DNA of 64,000 nucleotides from Massilia yuzhufengensis (lineage in GTDB: Bacteria; Pseudomonadota; Gammaproteobacteria; Burkholderiales; Burkholderiaceae_D). A model generated the notes under the pieces. That model had not been told where the DNA came from and ran no database searches. It saw only the letters and a list, made by a program, of their open reading frames with translations. Position 1 is the first letter of the stretch. Each line of letters begins with the position of its first letter. Position numbers and translations under genes: made by a program. This document shows, in pieces, positions 41,803-51,052 of the stretch. The stretch covers positions 1-64,000 of the forward strand of contig NZ_FOLD01000012.1 of NCBI RefSeq assembly GCF_900112225.1, given 5' to 3'.

Positions 41803-43580
41803 AACAGCAGAACAGCAAACGACGTTTCCGGTCCCAGGACTGGTTCGACAACGAAGAACGGATCGACATGACGGCGCTGTATCTGGAGCGCTTCATGAAC
41901 TACGGGATCACGCCGGAAGAACTGCGCTGCGGGAAGCCGATCATCGGCATCGCCCAGAGCGGCAGCGACCTCTCGCCCTGCAACCGCATTCACCTGGAGC
42001 TGGCCAAGCGCGTGCGCGACGGCATCCGCGACGCCGGCGGCATCCCGATGGAGTTCCCGCTGCACCCGATCTTCGAAAACTGCCGCCGCCCGAGCGCGGC
42101 GCTGGACCGCAACCTGGCCTACCTCGGCCTGGTCGAGATCCTGCACGGCTACCCGATCGACGCGGTGGTGCTGACCACCGGCTGCGACAAGACCACCCCG
42201 GCCCAGCTGATGGCCGCCGCCACGGTCGACCTGCCGGCCATCGTGCTGTCCGGCGGGCCGATGCTGGACGGCTGGTTCGAGGGCGAACTGGTGGGCTCCG
42301 GTACGGCGATCTGGAAGGGCCGGCGCCGCCTGGCGGCCGGCGAAATCGACGAAGAAAAGTTCATCCAGATCGCGGCTGCCTCGGCGCCCTCGAGCGGCCA
42401 TTGCAACACCATGGGCACGGCATCGACCATGAACGCGGTGGCCGAAGCACTCGGGATGTCCCTCACCGGTTGCTCGGCCATTCCCGCGCCCTACCGCGAG
42501 CGCGGCCAGATGGCCTATGAAACCGGCCGCCGCATCGTTGAAATGGCTTTTGAGGACCTGCGCCCGTCCCAGGTCCTGACGCGCGACGCCTTCCTGGATG
42601 CGATCGTGGTCAATGCCGCCATCGGCGGCTCCACCAACGCCCAGCCGCACATCGTGGCGATGGCGCGCCACGCCGGGGTCGAGATTTCGACGGCGGACTG
42701 GATGGCGTACGGTTATGATGTGCCGCTGCTGCTGAACATGCAGCCGGCCGGTAAATACCTGGGCGAGCGCTTCCACCGCGCGGGCGGCACCCCCGCCATC
42801 ATGTGGGAGCTCGAGCAACAGGGGCTGCTGCGCACGAAGCGCGCGACCGTAACGGGCCGCACCATGACCGAGAACCTGCTGGGCCGCGAAAGCCATGACC
42901 GCGAGATGATCCGCCCCTTCGATACACCGCTCAAGGAACGCGCAGGCTTCCTGGTCTTGACGGGCAACCTGTTCGATTTCGCGATCATGAAGACCAGCGT
43001 GATCTCGCCCAGCTTCCGCGAGCGCTACCTGTCCACGCCGGGTTCGGAGAACCGTTTCGAATGCCGGGTCGTGGTGTTCGACGGCTCGGACGACTATCAT
43101 CAGCGGATCAACGACCCGGCCTTGGGCATCGACGAGCGCACCATGCTGGTGATCCGCGGCTCGGGCACGCTGGGCTGGCCCGGCTCGGCCGAAGTGGTCA
43201 ACATGCAGCCGCCGGACGCCTTGATACGGCAGGGGATCAGTGCGCTGCCGACCCTGGGCGACGGGCGCCAGTCCGGCACCTCGGACAGCCCGTCGATCCT
43301 GAACGCCTCGCCAGAGAGCGCGGCAGGCGGCAACCTGGCCCTGCTGCGCACCGGCGACATCGTGCGGGTGGACCTGAACCTTGGCAGCTGCGACGTGCTG
43401 CTGGCCGATGCAGAACTGGAAGCCCGGCGCCAGGATGCGCCGCCTGCGATTCCCGCCAGCCAGACGCCGTGGCAGGAAATCTACCGCGCGACCGTGGGCC
43501 AGCTGCACACCGGCGCCTGCATGGAACTGGCCGTGCCGTACCGCGGCGTGGGCCACGACATGCCGCGTCATAATCACTGA
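41799..43580 (+). CDS. xylD: D-xylonate dehydratase, IlvD/Edd family
   Basis: Dehydrates D-xylonate to 2-keto-3-deoxy-D-xylonate. 593 residues with the three cysteines expected to hold the [2Fe-2S] cluster: Cys61 (LSPCNR), Cys129 (TTGCDKTTP) and Cys202 (SGHCNTMGTAST). The length and the order of motifs fit the sugar-acid branch rather than IlvD or Edd. The start overlaps the dehydrogenase stop (ATGA). Some L-arabinonate dehydratases are close relatives; operon context decides for xylonate. Confidence 0.92.
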   Translation: MKQQNSKRRFRSQDWFDNEERIDMTALYLERFMNYGITPEELRCGKPIIGIAQSGSDLSPCNRIHLELAKRVRDGIRDAGGIPMEFPLHPIFENCRRPSAALDRNLAYLGLVEILHGYPIDAVVLTTGCDKTTPAQLMAAATVDLPAIVLSGGPMLDGWFEGELVGSGTAIWKGRRRLAAGEIDEEKFIQIAAASAPSSGHCNTMGTASTMNAVAEALGMSLTGCSAIPAPYRERGQMAYETGRRIVEMAFEDLRPSQVLTRDAFLDAIVVNAAIGGSTNAQPHIVAMARHAGVEISTADWMAYGYDVPLLLNMQPAGKYLGERFHRAGGTPAIMWELEQQGLLRTKRATVTGRTMTENLLGRESHDREMIRPFDTPLKERAGFLVLTGNLFDFAIMKTSVISPSFRERYLSTPGSENRFECRVVVFDGSDDYHQRINDPALGIDERTMLVIRGSGTLGWPGSAEVVNMQPPDALIRQGISALPTLGDGRQSGTSDSPSILNASPESAAGGNLALLRTGDIVRVDLNLGSCDVLLADAELEARRQDAPPAIPASQTPWQEIYRATVGQLHTGACMELAVPYRGVGHDMPRHNH

Positions 43581-43615
43581 ACCGAATACATAATAATTTT
43601 ACTGGAGACGCAACA

Positions 43616-44629
43616 ATGAAAAAGATGATCAAGGCAGTCGGCCTGGCCTGCTTCGCAGGCTCCCTGATGTTCTCGAGCGGCTTCGCCCTGGCCGACGCCA
43701 AGAACCCGAAGATCGGCTTCTCGATCGACGACCTGCGCCTGGAACGCTGGGCGCGCGACCGCGACTACTTCACGGCCGCCGCCGAGAAGCTGGGCGCCAA
43801 GGTCTACGTGCAGTCGGCCGACGCCAGCGAGCAGCGCCAGATCGCCCAGATCGAGAACCTGATCTCGCGCGGCGTGGACGTGCTGGTGATCGTTCCCTAC
43901 AACTCGACAGTGCTGGGTAGCGCCATCCGCGAAGCGAAGAAGGCCAAGATCAAGGTGCTGTCGTACGACCGCCTTATTTTGAACGCCGACGTCGATGCCT
44001 ACATCTCCTTCGACAACAAGGCGGTGGGCGAACTGCAGGCCCAGGCGCTGGTGTCCCAGAAGCCGAAAGGGAACTACTACCTGCTGGGCGGCGCGCCAAC
44101 CGACAACAACGCCAAGATCCTGCGCGAAGGCCAGCTCAAGGTGCTGCAGCCACTTAGCGACAAGGGCGACATCAAGATCGTCGGCAAGCAGTGGGTGAAG
44201 GACTGGAGCCCGTCCGAAGCCATGGCCATCGTCGAGAACGCGCTGACCGCCAACGGCAACAAGATCGACGCCGTGGTCGCCTCCAACGACGCCACCGCCG
44301 GCGGCGCGATCCAGGCGCTGGCCACCCAGAAGCTGGCCGGCAAGGTGTTGGTCTCGGGCCAGGACGCCGACCTGGCGGCGGTGCGCCGCGTGATCGGCGG
44401 CACCCAGGCCATGACCGTCTACAAGCCGCTGCGCCAGATCGCCGGCACGGCAGCCCAGCTCGCGGTACAACTGGTGCGCGGCGAGAAGCCGGCCTACAAC
44501 GCCAAGCTGCATAACGGCGTCAAGAACGTCGACAGCCTGCTGCTCAAGCCGATCCTGCTGAACAAGTCCAACATCGATATGCTGGTGAAGGACGGTTTCT
44601 ACACCCAGGCGCAACTGGCCGGCAAGTAA
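43616..44629 (+). CDS. xylF: D-xylose ABC transporter, substrate-binding protein
   Basis: 337 residues with a Sec signal peptide (about 1-26, ending FALADA). The periplasmic-binding fold matches XylF: KIGFSIDDLRLERWARDRDY, IENLISRGVDVLVIVPYNS, VLSYDRLILNADVDAYISFD and KGNYYLLGGAPTDNNA. It binds D-xylose in the periplasm and delivers it to XylGH. It lies 35 bases after xylD with ribosome site GGAGA, so importer and oxidative enzymes are probably one transcript. Confidence 0.96.
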   Translation: MKKMIKAVGLACFAGSLMFSSGFALADAKNPKIGFSIDDLRLERWARDRDYFTAAAEKLGAKVYVQSADASEQRQIAQIENLISRGVDVLVIVPYNSTVLGSAIREAKKAKIKVLSYDRLILNADVDAYISFDNKAVGELQAQALVSQKPKGNYYLLGGAPTDNNAKILREGQLKVLQPLSDKGDIKIVGKQWVKDWSPSEAMAIVENALTANGNKIDAVVASNDATAGGAIQALATQKLAGKVLVSGQDADLAAVRRVIGGTQAMTVYKPLRQIAGTAAQLAVQLVRGEKPAYNAKLHNGVKNVDSLLLKPILLNKSNIDMLVKDGFYTQAQLAGK

Positions 44630-44692
44630 GCCGCGGCAGCAACCAGCGCCGCTCCTGCCTCGCGCCAGCCGGCCCGGGGTGGGGCGGCGCGC

Positions 44693-46243
44693 ATGAGCGA
44701 ACCTCGAATGTCACCCTACCTGCTTGAAATGAAGGGCATCGCGAAGCGATTCGACGGTGTCCCGGCCCTGGACGGCATCGACCTGGCGATCCGGCCCGGC
44801 GAATGCATCGGCCTGTGCGGCGAGAACGGCGCCGGCAAGTCCACCCTGATGAAGGTGCTGTCAGCGGTCTACCCGCACGGCAGCTGGGACGGCGAGATCC
44901 TGCTCGATGGCCAGCTGCTCTGCGCGCGCTCGGTGCGCGAGACGGAGGCCGCCGGCATCATCATCATCCACCAGGAGCTGATGCTGGTGCCCGAGCTGTC
45001 GGTGGCCGAGAACATCTATCTCGGCAACGAGCCAACCCTGCCGGGCGGCCGCCTGGACTACCCAGCCATGAACCGCGGCGCCGAGGACATCCTGCGCGAG
45101 CTGAAGCTGCCCGACGTGAACGTGGTGCTGCCCGTAAAAAACTACGGCGGCGGCCACCAGCAGCTGATCGAGATCGGCAAGGCCCTGAACAAGAAGGCGC
45201 GCCTGCTGATCCTGGACGAGCCATCGGCCTCGCTCACGGCCTCCGAGATCGCCGTGCTGCTCGAGATCGTCCGCGAGCTCAAGGCCAAGGGCGTGGCCTG
45301 CGTCTACATCTCGCACAAGCTCGAGGAAGTGGCGGCGATCTGCGACACCGTGGTGGTGATCCGCGACGGCAAGCATATCGCCACCACCGCCATGGCGCAG
45401 ATGAACGTCGACCGCATCATCGCCCAGATGTGCGGGCGCGAGATGAACCAGCTGTATCCGTCGCTGCCGCACGAAGTGGGCGAGGTGGTCATGGAAGCGC
45501 GCCACATCACCTGCCGCGACCCGGACCAGCCGCAGCGCAAGAAGGTCGACGACGTGTCCTTCCAGCTCAGGCGCGGCGAGATCCTCGGCATCGCCGGGCT
45601 GGTGGGCGCCGGGCGCACCGAGCTGGTGACCGCGATCTTCGGCTCCTATCCCGGCGCCTACGAGGGCGAAGTCTGGCTGGACGGTGCGCGGGTCGATACC
45701 TCGACCCCGCTCAAAGCAATCAAGGCCGGCTTCGCGCTGGTGCCGGAAGACCGCAAGCAGCATGGCATCGTGCGCGACCTGTCGGTGGGCGCGAACATCA
45801 CGCTGTCGGTGCTGGAGCGCTTTTCCACGCTGTCGCGCATCGACGAAGGACGCGAAGCGGGCGAGGTGGCCGGGCAGATCCGGCGCATGGGACTCAAGAC
45901 CGCCAGCCCGTCGCTGCCGATCACGGCGCTCTCGGGCGGCAACCAGCAGAAGGCGGTACTGGCCAAGATGCTGCTGACAAACCCGAAGGTGCTGATTCTC
46001 GACGAGCCCACGCGCGGCGTCGACGTCGGCGCCAAGTACGAGATCTACAAGCTGATGCTGGAGCTGGCGGCCCAGGGCATCTCGATCATCATGGTGTCGT
46101 CCGAACTGGCCGAAGTGCTGGGCGTGTCCGACCGCGTGCTGGTGATGGGCGAGGGCAGGCTGCGCGGGAATTTCGTGAACCAGGGCTTGACCCAGGAAAT
46201 GGTGTTGGCCGCCGCAATCGGACAGGAAACTCAACATGGATAA
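44693..46243 (+). CDS. xylG: D-xylose ABC transporter, ATP-binding protein
   Basis: 516 residues with two ABC domains. The first has Walker [10 protein letters not shown], signature [15 protein letters not shown] (a histidine where relatives usually have Gln) and Walker [11 protein letters not shown]. The second has the degenerate A loop LVGAGRTE typical of this class, LSGGNQQK and [11 protein letters not shown]. It powers xylose import with XylH. Start 44693 or 44708; its end overlaps xylH by 8 bases. Confidence 0.96.
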   Translation: MSEPRMSPYLLEMKGIAKRFDGVPALDGIDLAIRPGECIGLCGENGAGKSTLMKVLSAVYPHGSWDGEILLDGQLLCARSVRETEAAGIIIIHQELMLVPELSVAENIYLGNEPTLPGGRLDYPAMNRGAEDILRELKLPDVNVVLPVKNYGGGHQQLIEIGKALNKKARLLILDEPSASLTASEIAVLLEIVRELKAKGVACVYISHKLEEVAAICDTVVVIRDGKHIATTAMAQMNVDRIIAQMCGREMNQLYPSLPHEVGEVVMEARHITCRDPDQPQRKKVDDVSFQLRRGEILGIAGLVGAGRTELVTAIFGSYPGAYEGEVWLDGARVDTSTPLKAIKAGFALVPEDRKQHGIVRDLSVGANITLSVLERFSTLSRIDEGREAGEVAGQIRRMGLKTASPSLPITALSGGNQQKAVLAKMLLTNPKVLILDEPTRGVDVGAKYEIYKLMLELAAQGISIIMVSSELAEVLGVSDRVLVMGEGRLRGNFVNQGLTQEMVLAAAIGQETQHG

Positions 46244-47432
46244 GGCACACATGAACATACAAGCGGCCGGCGCCGGAGCGCCGCGCGCCACTTTCAGCTT
46301 CAAGCAGTTCTTCACCCAGTACAAGATCCTGGCCCTGCTGGTGGCGATCGCGCTGATCTGGATGTTCTTCAGCTGGAAGACCGACGGCGGCTTTACTTCC
46401 GCGCGCAACCTCTCGAACCTGATGCGCCAAATGTCGGTGACCGGCATCCTCGCCTGCGGCATGGTGTTCGTCATCATCGCCGGCGAGATCGACCTGTCGA
46501 TCGGTTCGCTCCTGGGCCTGCTGGGCGGGATGGCGGCGGTGCTGGACGTCACCCACCACCTGCCGCTGCCGATCTCGATGGCGATCGTGCTGGCCAGCGG
46601 CATGCTGCTGGGCTTCGTGAACGGCTACCTGACGGCGTATGCGGGGATTCCCTCCTTTATTGTCGGCCTGGGCGGGATGCTGGCCTACCGCGGCATCGTG
46701 CTGGGCATCACCGACGGCTCGACCATCGCGCCGATCTCGCCGGAATTCGAACAGCTCGGCCAGGCCTACCTGCCGCCAAGCTTCGGCCTGTTCCTGGGCG
46801 TGGCGCTGTTCGTCCTGGCCGCGGTGCTGGCCTGGCGCCAGCGCGTGAACCAGGCCAGGCACGGCCTGCCGGTGCTGCCGTTGTGGCGCAGCGTGGGGCG
46901 GGTGGCGATCATCGGCGCCGTGCTGGCCGGCTTCATCACCACCCTGAACAGCTACGAAGGCATCCCGCTGCCGGCGCTGGTGCTGCTGGTGCTGCTGGGC
47001 GTGTTCAGCTACATCGCCCACCAGACCGTGTTCGGCCGCCGCATCTACGCCGTCGGCAGCAATATGGAAGCGACGCGCCTGTCGGGCGTGAACGTGCGCG
47101 CCGTGAAGCTGTGGATCTTCGGCCTGATGGGCCTGATGTGCGCACTGGCTGGCCTGATCAATACCGCCCGCCTGGCGGCGGGTTCGCCCTCGGCCGGCAT
47201 GTCCGGTGAACTCGACGTGATCGCCGCCTGCTTCATCGGCGGCACCTCGATGCGCGGCGGCGCCGGCACCGTGCACGGCGCGCTGGTGGGCGCGCTGGTG
47301 ATGGCGAGCCTGGACAACGGGATGTCGATGCTGGACGTGGACGCCTACTGGCAGATGATCGTCAAGGGGGGTATTTTGACCTTGGCGGTGTGGCTGGATG
47401 TGGCCACGCGGTCAGGGCGTCGGCAGGGCTAA
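46236..47432 (+). CDS. xylH: D-xylose ABC transporter, permease
   Basis: 398 residues, about ten membrane helices, BPD_transp_2 family. Typical segments are [38 protein letters not shown] and the cytoplasmic-loop region [20 protein letters not shown]. It forms the xylose channel driven by XylG. ATG 46236 overlaps xylG; ATG 46251 with AAGG ahead is also good. It is the last gene of the xylX-xylH operon; no clear terminator follows, only the repeat region 47434-47734. Confidence 0.96.
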   Translation: MDKAHMNIQAAGAGAPRATFSFKQFFTQYKILALLVAIALIWMFFSWKTDGGFTSARNLSNLMRQMSVTGILACGMVFVIIAGEIDLSIGSLLGLLGGMAAVLDVTHHLPLPISMAIVLASGMLLGFVNGYLTAYAGIPSFIVGLGGMLAYRGIVLGITDGSTIAPISPEFEQLGQAYLPPSFGLFLGVALFVLAAVLAWRQRVNQARHGLPVLPLWRSVGRVAIIGAVLAGFITTLNSYEGIPLPALVLLVLLGVFSYIAHQTVFGRRIYAVGSNMEATRLSGVNVRAVKLWIFGLMGLMCALAGLINTARLAAGSPSAGMSGELDVIAACFIGGTSMRGGAGTVHGALVGALVMASLDNGMSMLDVDAYWQMIVKGGILTLAVWLDVATRSGRRQG

Positions 47433-47433
47433 G

Positions 47434-47514
47434 CGCACGCGTAGTGGATATGCACGCAAACTTAGGTACCGGCCTTCGCCGGTAGTCGTAGGCGCCAGTG
47501 GCGCGTACGACGGT
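47434..47514 (+). repeat. 81-bp direct repeat, copy 1 (with internal palindromes)
   Basis: Repeated at 47654-47734 (offset 220) with only about four differences. It contains TACCGGCCTTCGCCGGTA and GTCGTAGGCGCCAGTGGCGC, both self-complementary, so the RNA can fold. It begins right after the xylH stop. The interval 47515-47653 carries a partial inverted relative (GTACCGGCGCAGGCCGGTAC) and no gene. Confidence 0.88.
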
Positions 47515-47653
47515 CTTGGGGGAGCGATCATTTTTTTCGCTAGCTGTACACACCGGCGCCACGCTGCCTAGTGACGCCACACGACAGTCCCGCATCCCTA
47601 GCACCGTCGTACCGGCGCAGGCCGGTACCCAATTCCGTTACGCTGCCACTAGC

Positions 47654-47734
47654 CGCACACGCAGTGGATATACACGCAAAATTAGGTACCGGCCTTCGCC
47701 GGTAGTCGTAGGCGCCAGTGGCGCGTACGACGGT
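47654..47734 (+). repeat. 81-bp direct repeat, copy 2
   Basis: Second copy of the element at 47434-47514 in the same orientation. It resembles the short intergenic palindromic repeats scattered in many beta- and alphaproteobacterial genomes. No transposase is adjacent. Confidence 0.88.
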
Positions 47735-47806
47735 TTCAAGGCTAACGGTGACTTCAGCCGTTCCCTGTTTACATTATCCCGTCTCCCTGTAAGATGAGCG
47801 ACATGA

Positions 47807-47865
47807 AATTGGCCTGACCAATGCTTGCCAGTGGTTTGACAAGAATCGCTAGCCCGCTTGGTCAA
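47807..47865. promoter_or_regulatory. Conserved control element B (FCD-GntR type operator), upstream of xylR
   Basis: Contains TTGGCCTGACCAATGCT (47809-47825), then TGGTTTGACA (with a consensus -35 TTGACA at 47836-47841), GAATCGCTA and a final TTGGT, matching element A at 36455-36512 in order and spacing. It ends about 107 bases before the xylR start. A convincing -10 was not found. Confidence 0.65.
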
Positions 47866-47971
47866 TTTCGCTATTGTCCAGACCCGCATACGGTCCCAAA
47901 ATCATCGTATTCCCGCAACATAGTGGGAAACAGGCCCGTCCAAAGCAGACCGGGCCATCAGGAGACAAACC

Positions 47972-49177
47972 ATGTTGATGCCCAAGACGCGCCGCATTGC
48001 GCTGCTGTTTAACGGGAACAAGATTTTCGACCGCGAAGTCATTACCGGCATCGCGGACTACCTGTCGAGTACCCGCACCCACTGGGACCTGTTCCTCGAA
48101 GAAGACTTCCGCCTGCGCCTGTCCGGCATCGAGAAGTGGCAGGGCGATGGCATCATCGCCGATTTCGACGACCCGACCGTGGCGGCCACGCTGGCCGCGA
48201 GCCGGGTGCCGATGGTGGCGGTGGGCGGCTCCTACGAGGACCCGGCCGACTACCCGGCCTCGGTGCCCTACGTCGCCACCGACAATGTCAAGATCATCAA
48301 GCTGGCCTACGAGCACCTGATCGAGGCTGGCCTGCGCAATTTCGCCCTGTTCAGCCTGCCCGAAGCGCGCGAGAACCGCTGGGCCCAGGAACGCGAGAAG
48401 GCTTTTACGGCCCTGATGCGGCGCGACCGCATGGAGCCGGCCATCTTCCGCGGCCAGAGCACGCGCGCCCAGACCTGGGACGAGGCGGTGCGCGAGCAGA
48501 TCGCCTGGCTGCATTCGCTGCCCAAGCCGGTCGGTATCGTGGCGGTGACCGATGCCCGCGCGCGCCAGCTGCTGCAGGCCTGCACCCTGGCGGGCATCGC
48601 CGTGCCCGAGCAGGTGGCCCTGATCGGCATCGACAACGACCCGCTGGCCCGCATCCTGACCCGCATCCCCATGAGTTCCGTGATCCAGGGCGCGCAGGAG
48701 ATGGGGCGCACGGCGGCCCACCTGCTGGACCAGGTGCTGCACGGCGTGCGGCTGAACGACACCCGCATACTGGTGCCGCCGGCGGGCATCAATGTGCTGG
48801 CCTCGAGCAAGCACGAGCCGGCCCGGAATCCGCATGTGATGCGGGCCCGCCATTTCATTCGCCAGTACGCCTGCCAAGGCATCAAGACCGACCAGGTGGC
48901 GAGCTATGTCGGCATTTCGCGCTCTTCGCTGGAAAGCCACTTCCGCCAGGAGCTCGGCTACAGCGTGCACGATGAGATCCTGCGCTTCCGGCTCAACGCG
49001 GCGGTCGACATCCTCAAGCAGGGCGACTGCCACCTGGCTGAAGTGGCCCTGAAATGCGGGTTTACCTCAAGCCAGTACATGCATTCGGTATTCAAGCGCG
49101 AGCTCGGTTGCTCGCCGCGCAGCTACCAGGAGCGGCTGCTCAGCACTTACGGGACGGCGTGCAGCGCCGTCGATTAA
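47972..49177 (+). CDS. xylR: XylR: AraC-type regulator with sugar-binding domain
   Basis: 401 residues. The N-terminal periplasmic-binding-like domain (about 6-285, RRIALLFNGNKIFDREVITG; VALIGIDNDPLARILTRIPM) binds the inducer, xylose in known XylR proteins, and the C-terminal AraC HTH pair is at about 290-395 (VASYVGISRSSLESHFRQEL; EVALKCGFTSSQYMHSVFKR). AGGAGA precedes ATG 47972. It heads xylR-galM-xylC-GH43 and probably activates the xylose operons on either side. Element B upstream suggests that it is itself under GntR control. Confidence 0.94.
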   Translation: MLMPKTRRIALLFNGNKIFDREVITGIADYLSSTRTHWDLFLEEDFRLRLSGIEKWQGDGIIADFDDPTVAATLAASRVPMVAVGGSYEDPADYPASVPYVATDNVKIIKLAYEHLIEAGLRNFALFSLPEARENRWAQEREKAFTALMRRDRMEPAIFRGQSTRAQTWDEAVREQIAWLHSLPKPVGIVAVTDARARQLLQACTLAGIAVPEQVALIGIDNDPLARILTRIPMSSVIQGAQEMGRTAAHLLDQVLHGVRLNDTRILVPPAGINVLASSKHEPARNPHVMRARHFIRQYACQGIKTDQVASYVGISRSSLESHFRQELGYSVHDEILRFRLNAAVDILKQGDCHLAEVALKCGFTSSQYMHSVFKRELGCSPRSYQERLLSTYGTACSAVD

Positions 49178-49198
49178 CGCAAGAAAGAAGTGTGTGAG

Positions 49199-50143
49199 AT
49201 GACAACCAGTTCCTGGCAGCCCGCCCGCGTGCCCCGGCAATTCACGCTGCAGAACCTGCGCGGCATGCGCGTGACCATCAGCGAGCATGGCGCTGCGATG
49301 GTGTCCTGGTGGGCGCCGGACCGCTACGGACGCATGGCCGACGTGCTGCTCGGCTATCCCGAAGACAGCGACTACGCCCACAACACGGCCTGCCTGGGCG
49401 CGGTGGTGAACCGCGACAGCGGCGCGCCGCGCCTGCATGCGATGCACTGGCGCGGTGAGCTCGACGTGGGCGGCGCCAGCCTGCGCCTGCGGCCGGCGGA
49501 CCAGTACGGCATGGGCGCGGGCCTGGCCGAAATGGAAGTGCGCTACGACCTCGATGAAGAGGGCTGCCTCACCATCGGCTACCACGTCGTGGCCGACAGC
49601 CCGGCCCTGGTCAACCTGAGCACGCACGCCTGTTTCAACCTCAATGGCGGCCAGGCCGACGTGGGCGACCACATGTTGCAGATCGACGCCGACCGCTTCC
49701 TGGCCATTGACGCCGGCGGGACCCTGCGCGATATGGAGGTGAGCGGCACGCCCTTCGATTTCCGTCGGCCGGCCCCGATCGGACCGCGCCTGCACTGGCC
49801 GCACGACCAGATCGGCGTGGCCGGGGGCTTCGACCATGCCTACCAGCTCGGGACCGGCGCGGGCACCGGCATCGCCCGCCCGGTCGCCACGATCCACGAT
49901 CCGGGCTCGGGCCGGCGCCTGCAGGTGTCGACCACCGGCACCGACCTGCATTTCTATAGCGGCAACCGGCTCGATGGCGTCAATGGCCGCGGCCCCGCGG
50001 CCTACGGCCGCCACGCCGGTTTCTGCCTCGCCTCCAGCGCCTCGCGCGTCCAGCGCGACGGCGCGCGGGCGCCTGGCATGCTGCTGGGGCCAGGCGAAAC
50101 CTATCGCCACACCACCGTCTACCGGGTCTCGGTACAGCCCTAG
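49199..50143 (+). CDS. galM: Aldose 1-epimerase (mutarotase)
   Basis: 314 residues of the GalM fold: ISEHGAAMVSWWAPDRYGR, CLGAVVNRDSGAPRL (the usual GRVANRI region in divergent form), NLSTHACFNLNGG with the catalytic His, GGFDHAYQLG and a late YRHTTVYRV. It interconverts alpha and beta anomers, here probably of xylose released by GH43/GH3, feeding the isomerase (alpha) and the dehydrogenase. ATG 49199 was chosen; GTG 49190 is in frame. Twenty-one bases separate it from xylR and from xylC. Confidence 0.92.
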   Translation: MTTSSWQPARVPRQFTLQNLRGMRVTISEHGAAMVSWWAPDRYGRMADVLLGYPEDSDYAHNTACLGAVVNRDSGAPRLHAMHWRGELDVGGASLRLRPADQYGMGAGLAEMEVRYDLDEEGCLTIGYHVVADSPALVNLSTHACFNLNGGQADVGDHMLQIDADRFLAIDAGGTLRDMEVSGTPFDFRRPAPIGPRLHWPHDQIGVAGGFDHAYQLGTGAGTGIARPVATIHDPGSGRRLQVSTTGTDLHFYSGNRLDGVNGRGPAAYGRHAGFCLASSASRVQRDGARAPGMLLGPGETYRHTTVYRVSVQP

Positions 50144-50164
50144 CCGTCTACTACAAAGGCATTC

Positions 50165-51052
50165 ATGGAAATCACCCCGATCCCGCTCTGGGAAGTGCAA
50201 GCCACGCTGGGCGAGGGCGTCCTGTGGGACGCCGCGCGGCGCCGCATCTGGTTCGTCGACATCAAGGGCCGCCGCATCTACTGCTGCGCCCCGGACGGCG
50301 GCGCGCGCCGCATCTGGGAGGCGCCGAGCCAGGTCGGCTTCGTCGTGCCGACCGTGAATGGCGGCATGGTGTGCGGGCTGGAAGATGGCCTGTACTGCTT
50401 CACCGAGTCCAGCGGCGCCTTCGGGCGCCTGCTGGAAGTGGAGGGCGAGGCCACCGGCAACCGCTTCAACGACGGCTACGTCGACGCCGGCGGCCACCTG
50501 TGGTTCGGCTCGATGGACAATGGCGAAACAGCGTCCACCGGCGCGCTGTACCGCTTCGACGGCGAGCAGGCTGCGCGCAAGGACGACGGCTACGTCATCA
50601 CCAACGGCCCCGCCGTCAGCCCGGACGGGCGCCGCCTGTACCACACCGATACACTGGCCAGGCGCGTCTACCAGTTCGACCTTGCGGATGACGGCACGCT
50701 GTCGAACAAGCGCCTGTTCGTCGAGATCACGGGTGGAGGCCACCCGGACGGGATGGCGGTCGACGCCAACGGCCACGTATGGGTGACGACCTTCGGCGGC
50801 TGGCGCATCGACCGCTACGACGCGGACGGGCGCAAGCTGGGCGAGGTGCGCTTTCCGTGCTCGAACATCACCAAGCTGGCCTTCGGCGGCGAGGACCTGC
50901 GCACGGTGTACGTGACCACGGCGCGCAAGGGCCTGGCGCCTAGGCAGCTGGTGGAACAGCCCCTGGCGGGCGCTTTGTTCACCTTCCGCGCCGAGACGCC
51001 GGGGCTGCCCCAGCACCTGCTGCGCCTCACCACCCTGGACACCACCGCATGA
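50165..51052 (+). CDS. xylC: SMP-30/gluconolactonase-family lactonase, probable xylonolactonase
   Basis: 295 residues of the six-bladed propeller family: metal ligand Glu17 in LGEGVLWD, GNRFNDGYVDAGGHLWFGSM with Asn ligand, and the catalytic Asp in HPDGMAVDANGHVWV. In Caulobacter the same family (XylC) hydrolyses xylonolactone to xylonate, the second Weimberg step. Here it lies in the xylR operon and not in xylXBD, but the pathway needs it and no other candidate is in the window. The stop overlaps GH43 by four bases. Confidence 0.85.
   Translation: MEITPIPLWEVQATLGEGVLWDAARRRIWFVDIKGRRIYCCAPDGGARRIWEAPSQVGFVVPTVNGGMVCGLEDGLYCFTESSGAFGRLLEVEGEATGNRFNDGYVDAGGHLWFGSMDNGETASTGALYRFDGEQAARKDDGYVITNGPAVSPDGRRLYHTDTLARRVYQFDLADDGTLSNKRLFVEITGGGHPDGMAVDANGHVWVTTFGGWRIDRYDADGRKLGEVRFPCSNITKLAFGGEDLRTVYVTTARKGLAPRQLVEQPLAGALFTFRAETPGLPQHLLRLTTLDTTA

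Noticed and set aside
39801..43580. L-arabinose oxidative pathway
   Set aside because: The SDR dehydrogenase resembles the Caulobacter xylose enzyme, and xylFGH, xylA and xylR surround it; arabinose routes usually use a Gfo/Idh-type dehydrogenase.
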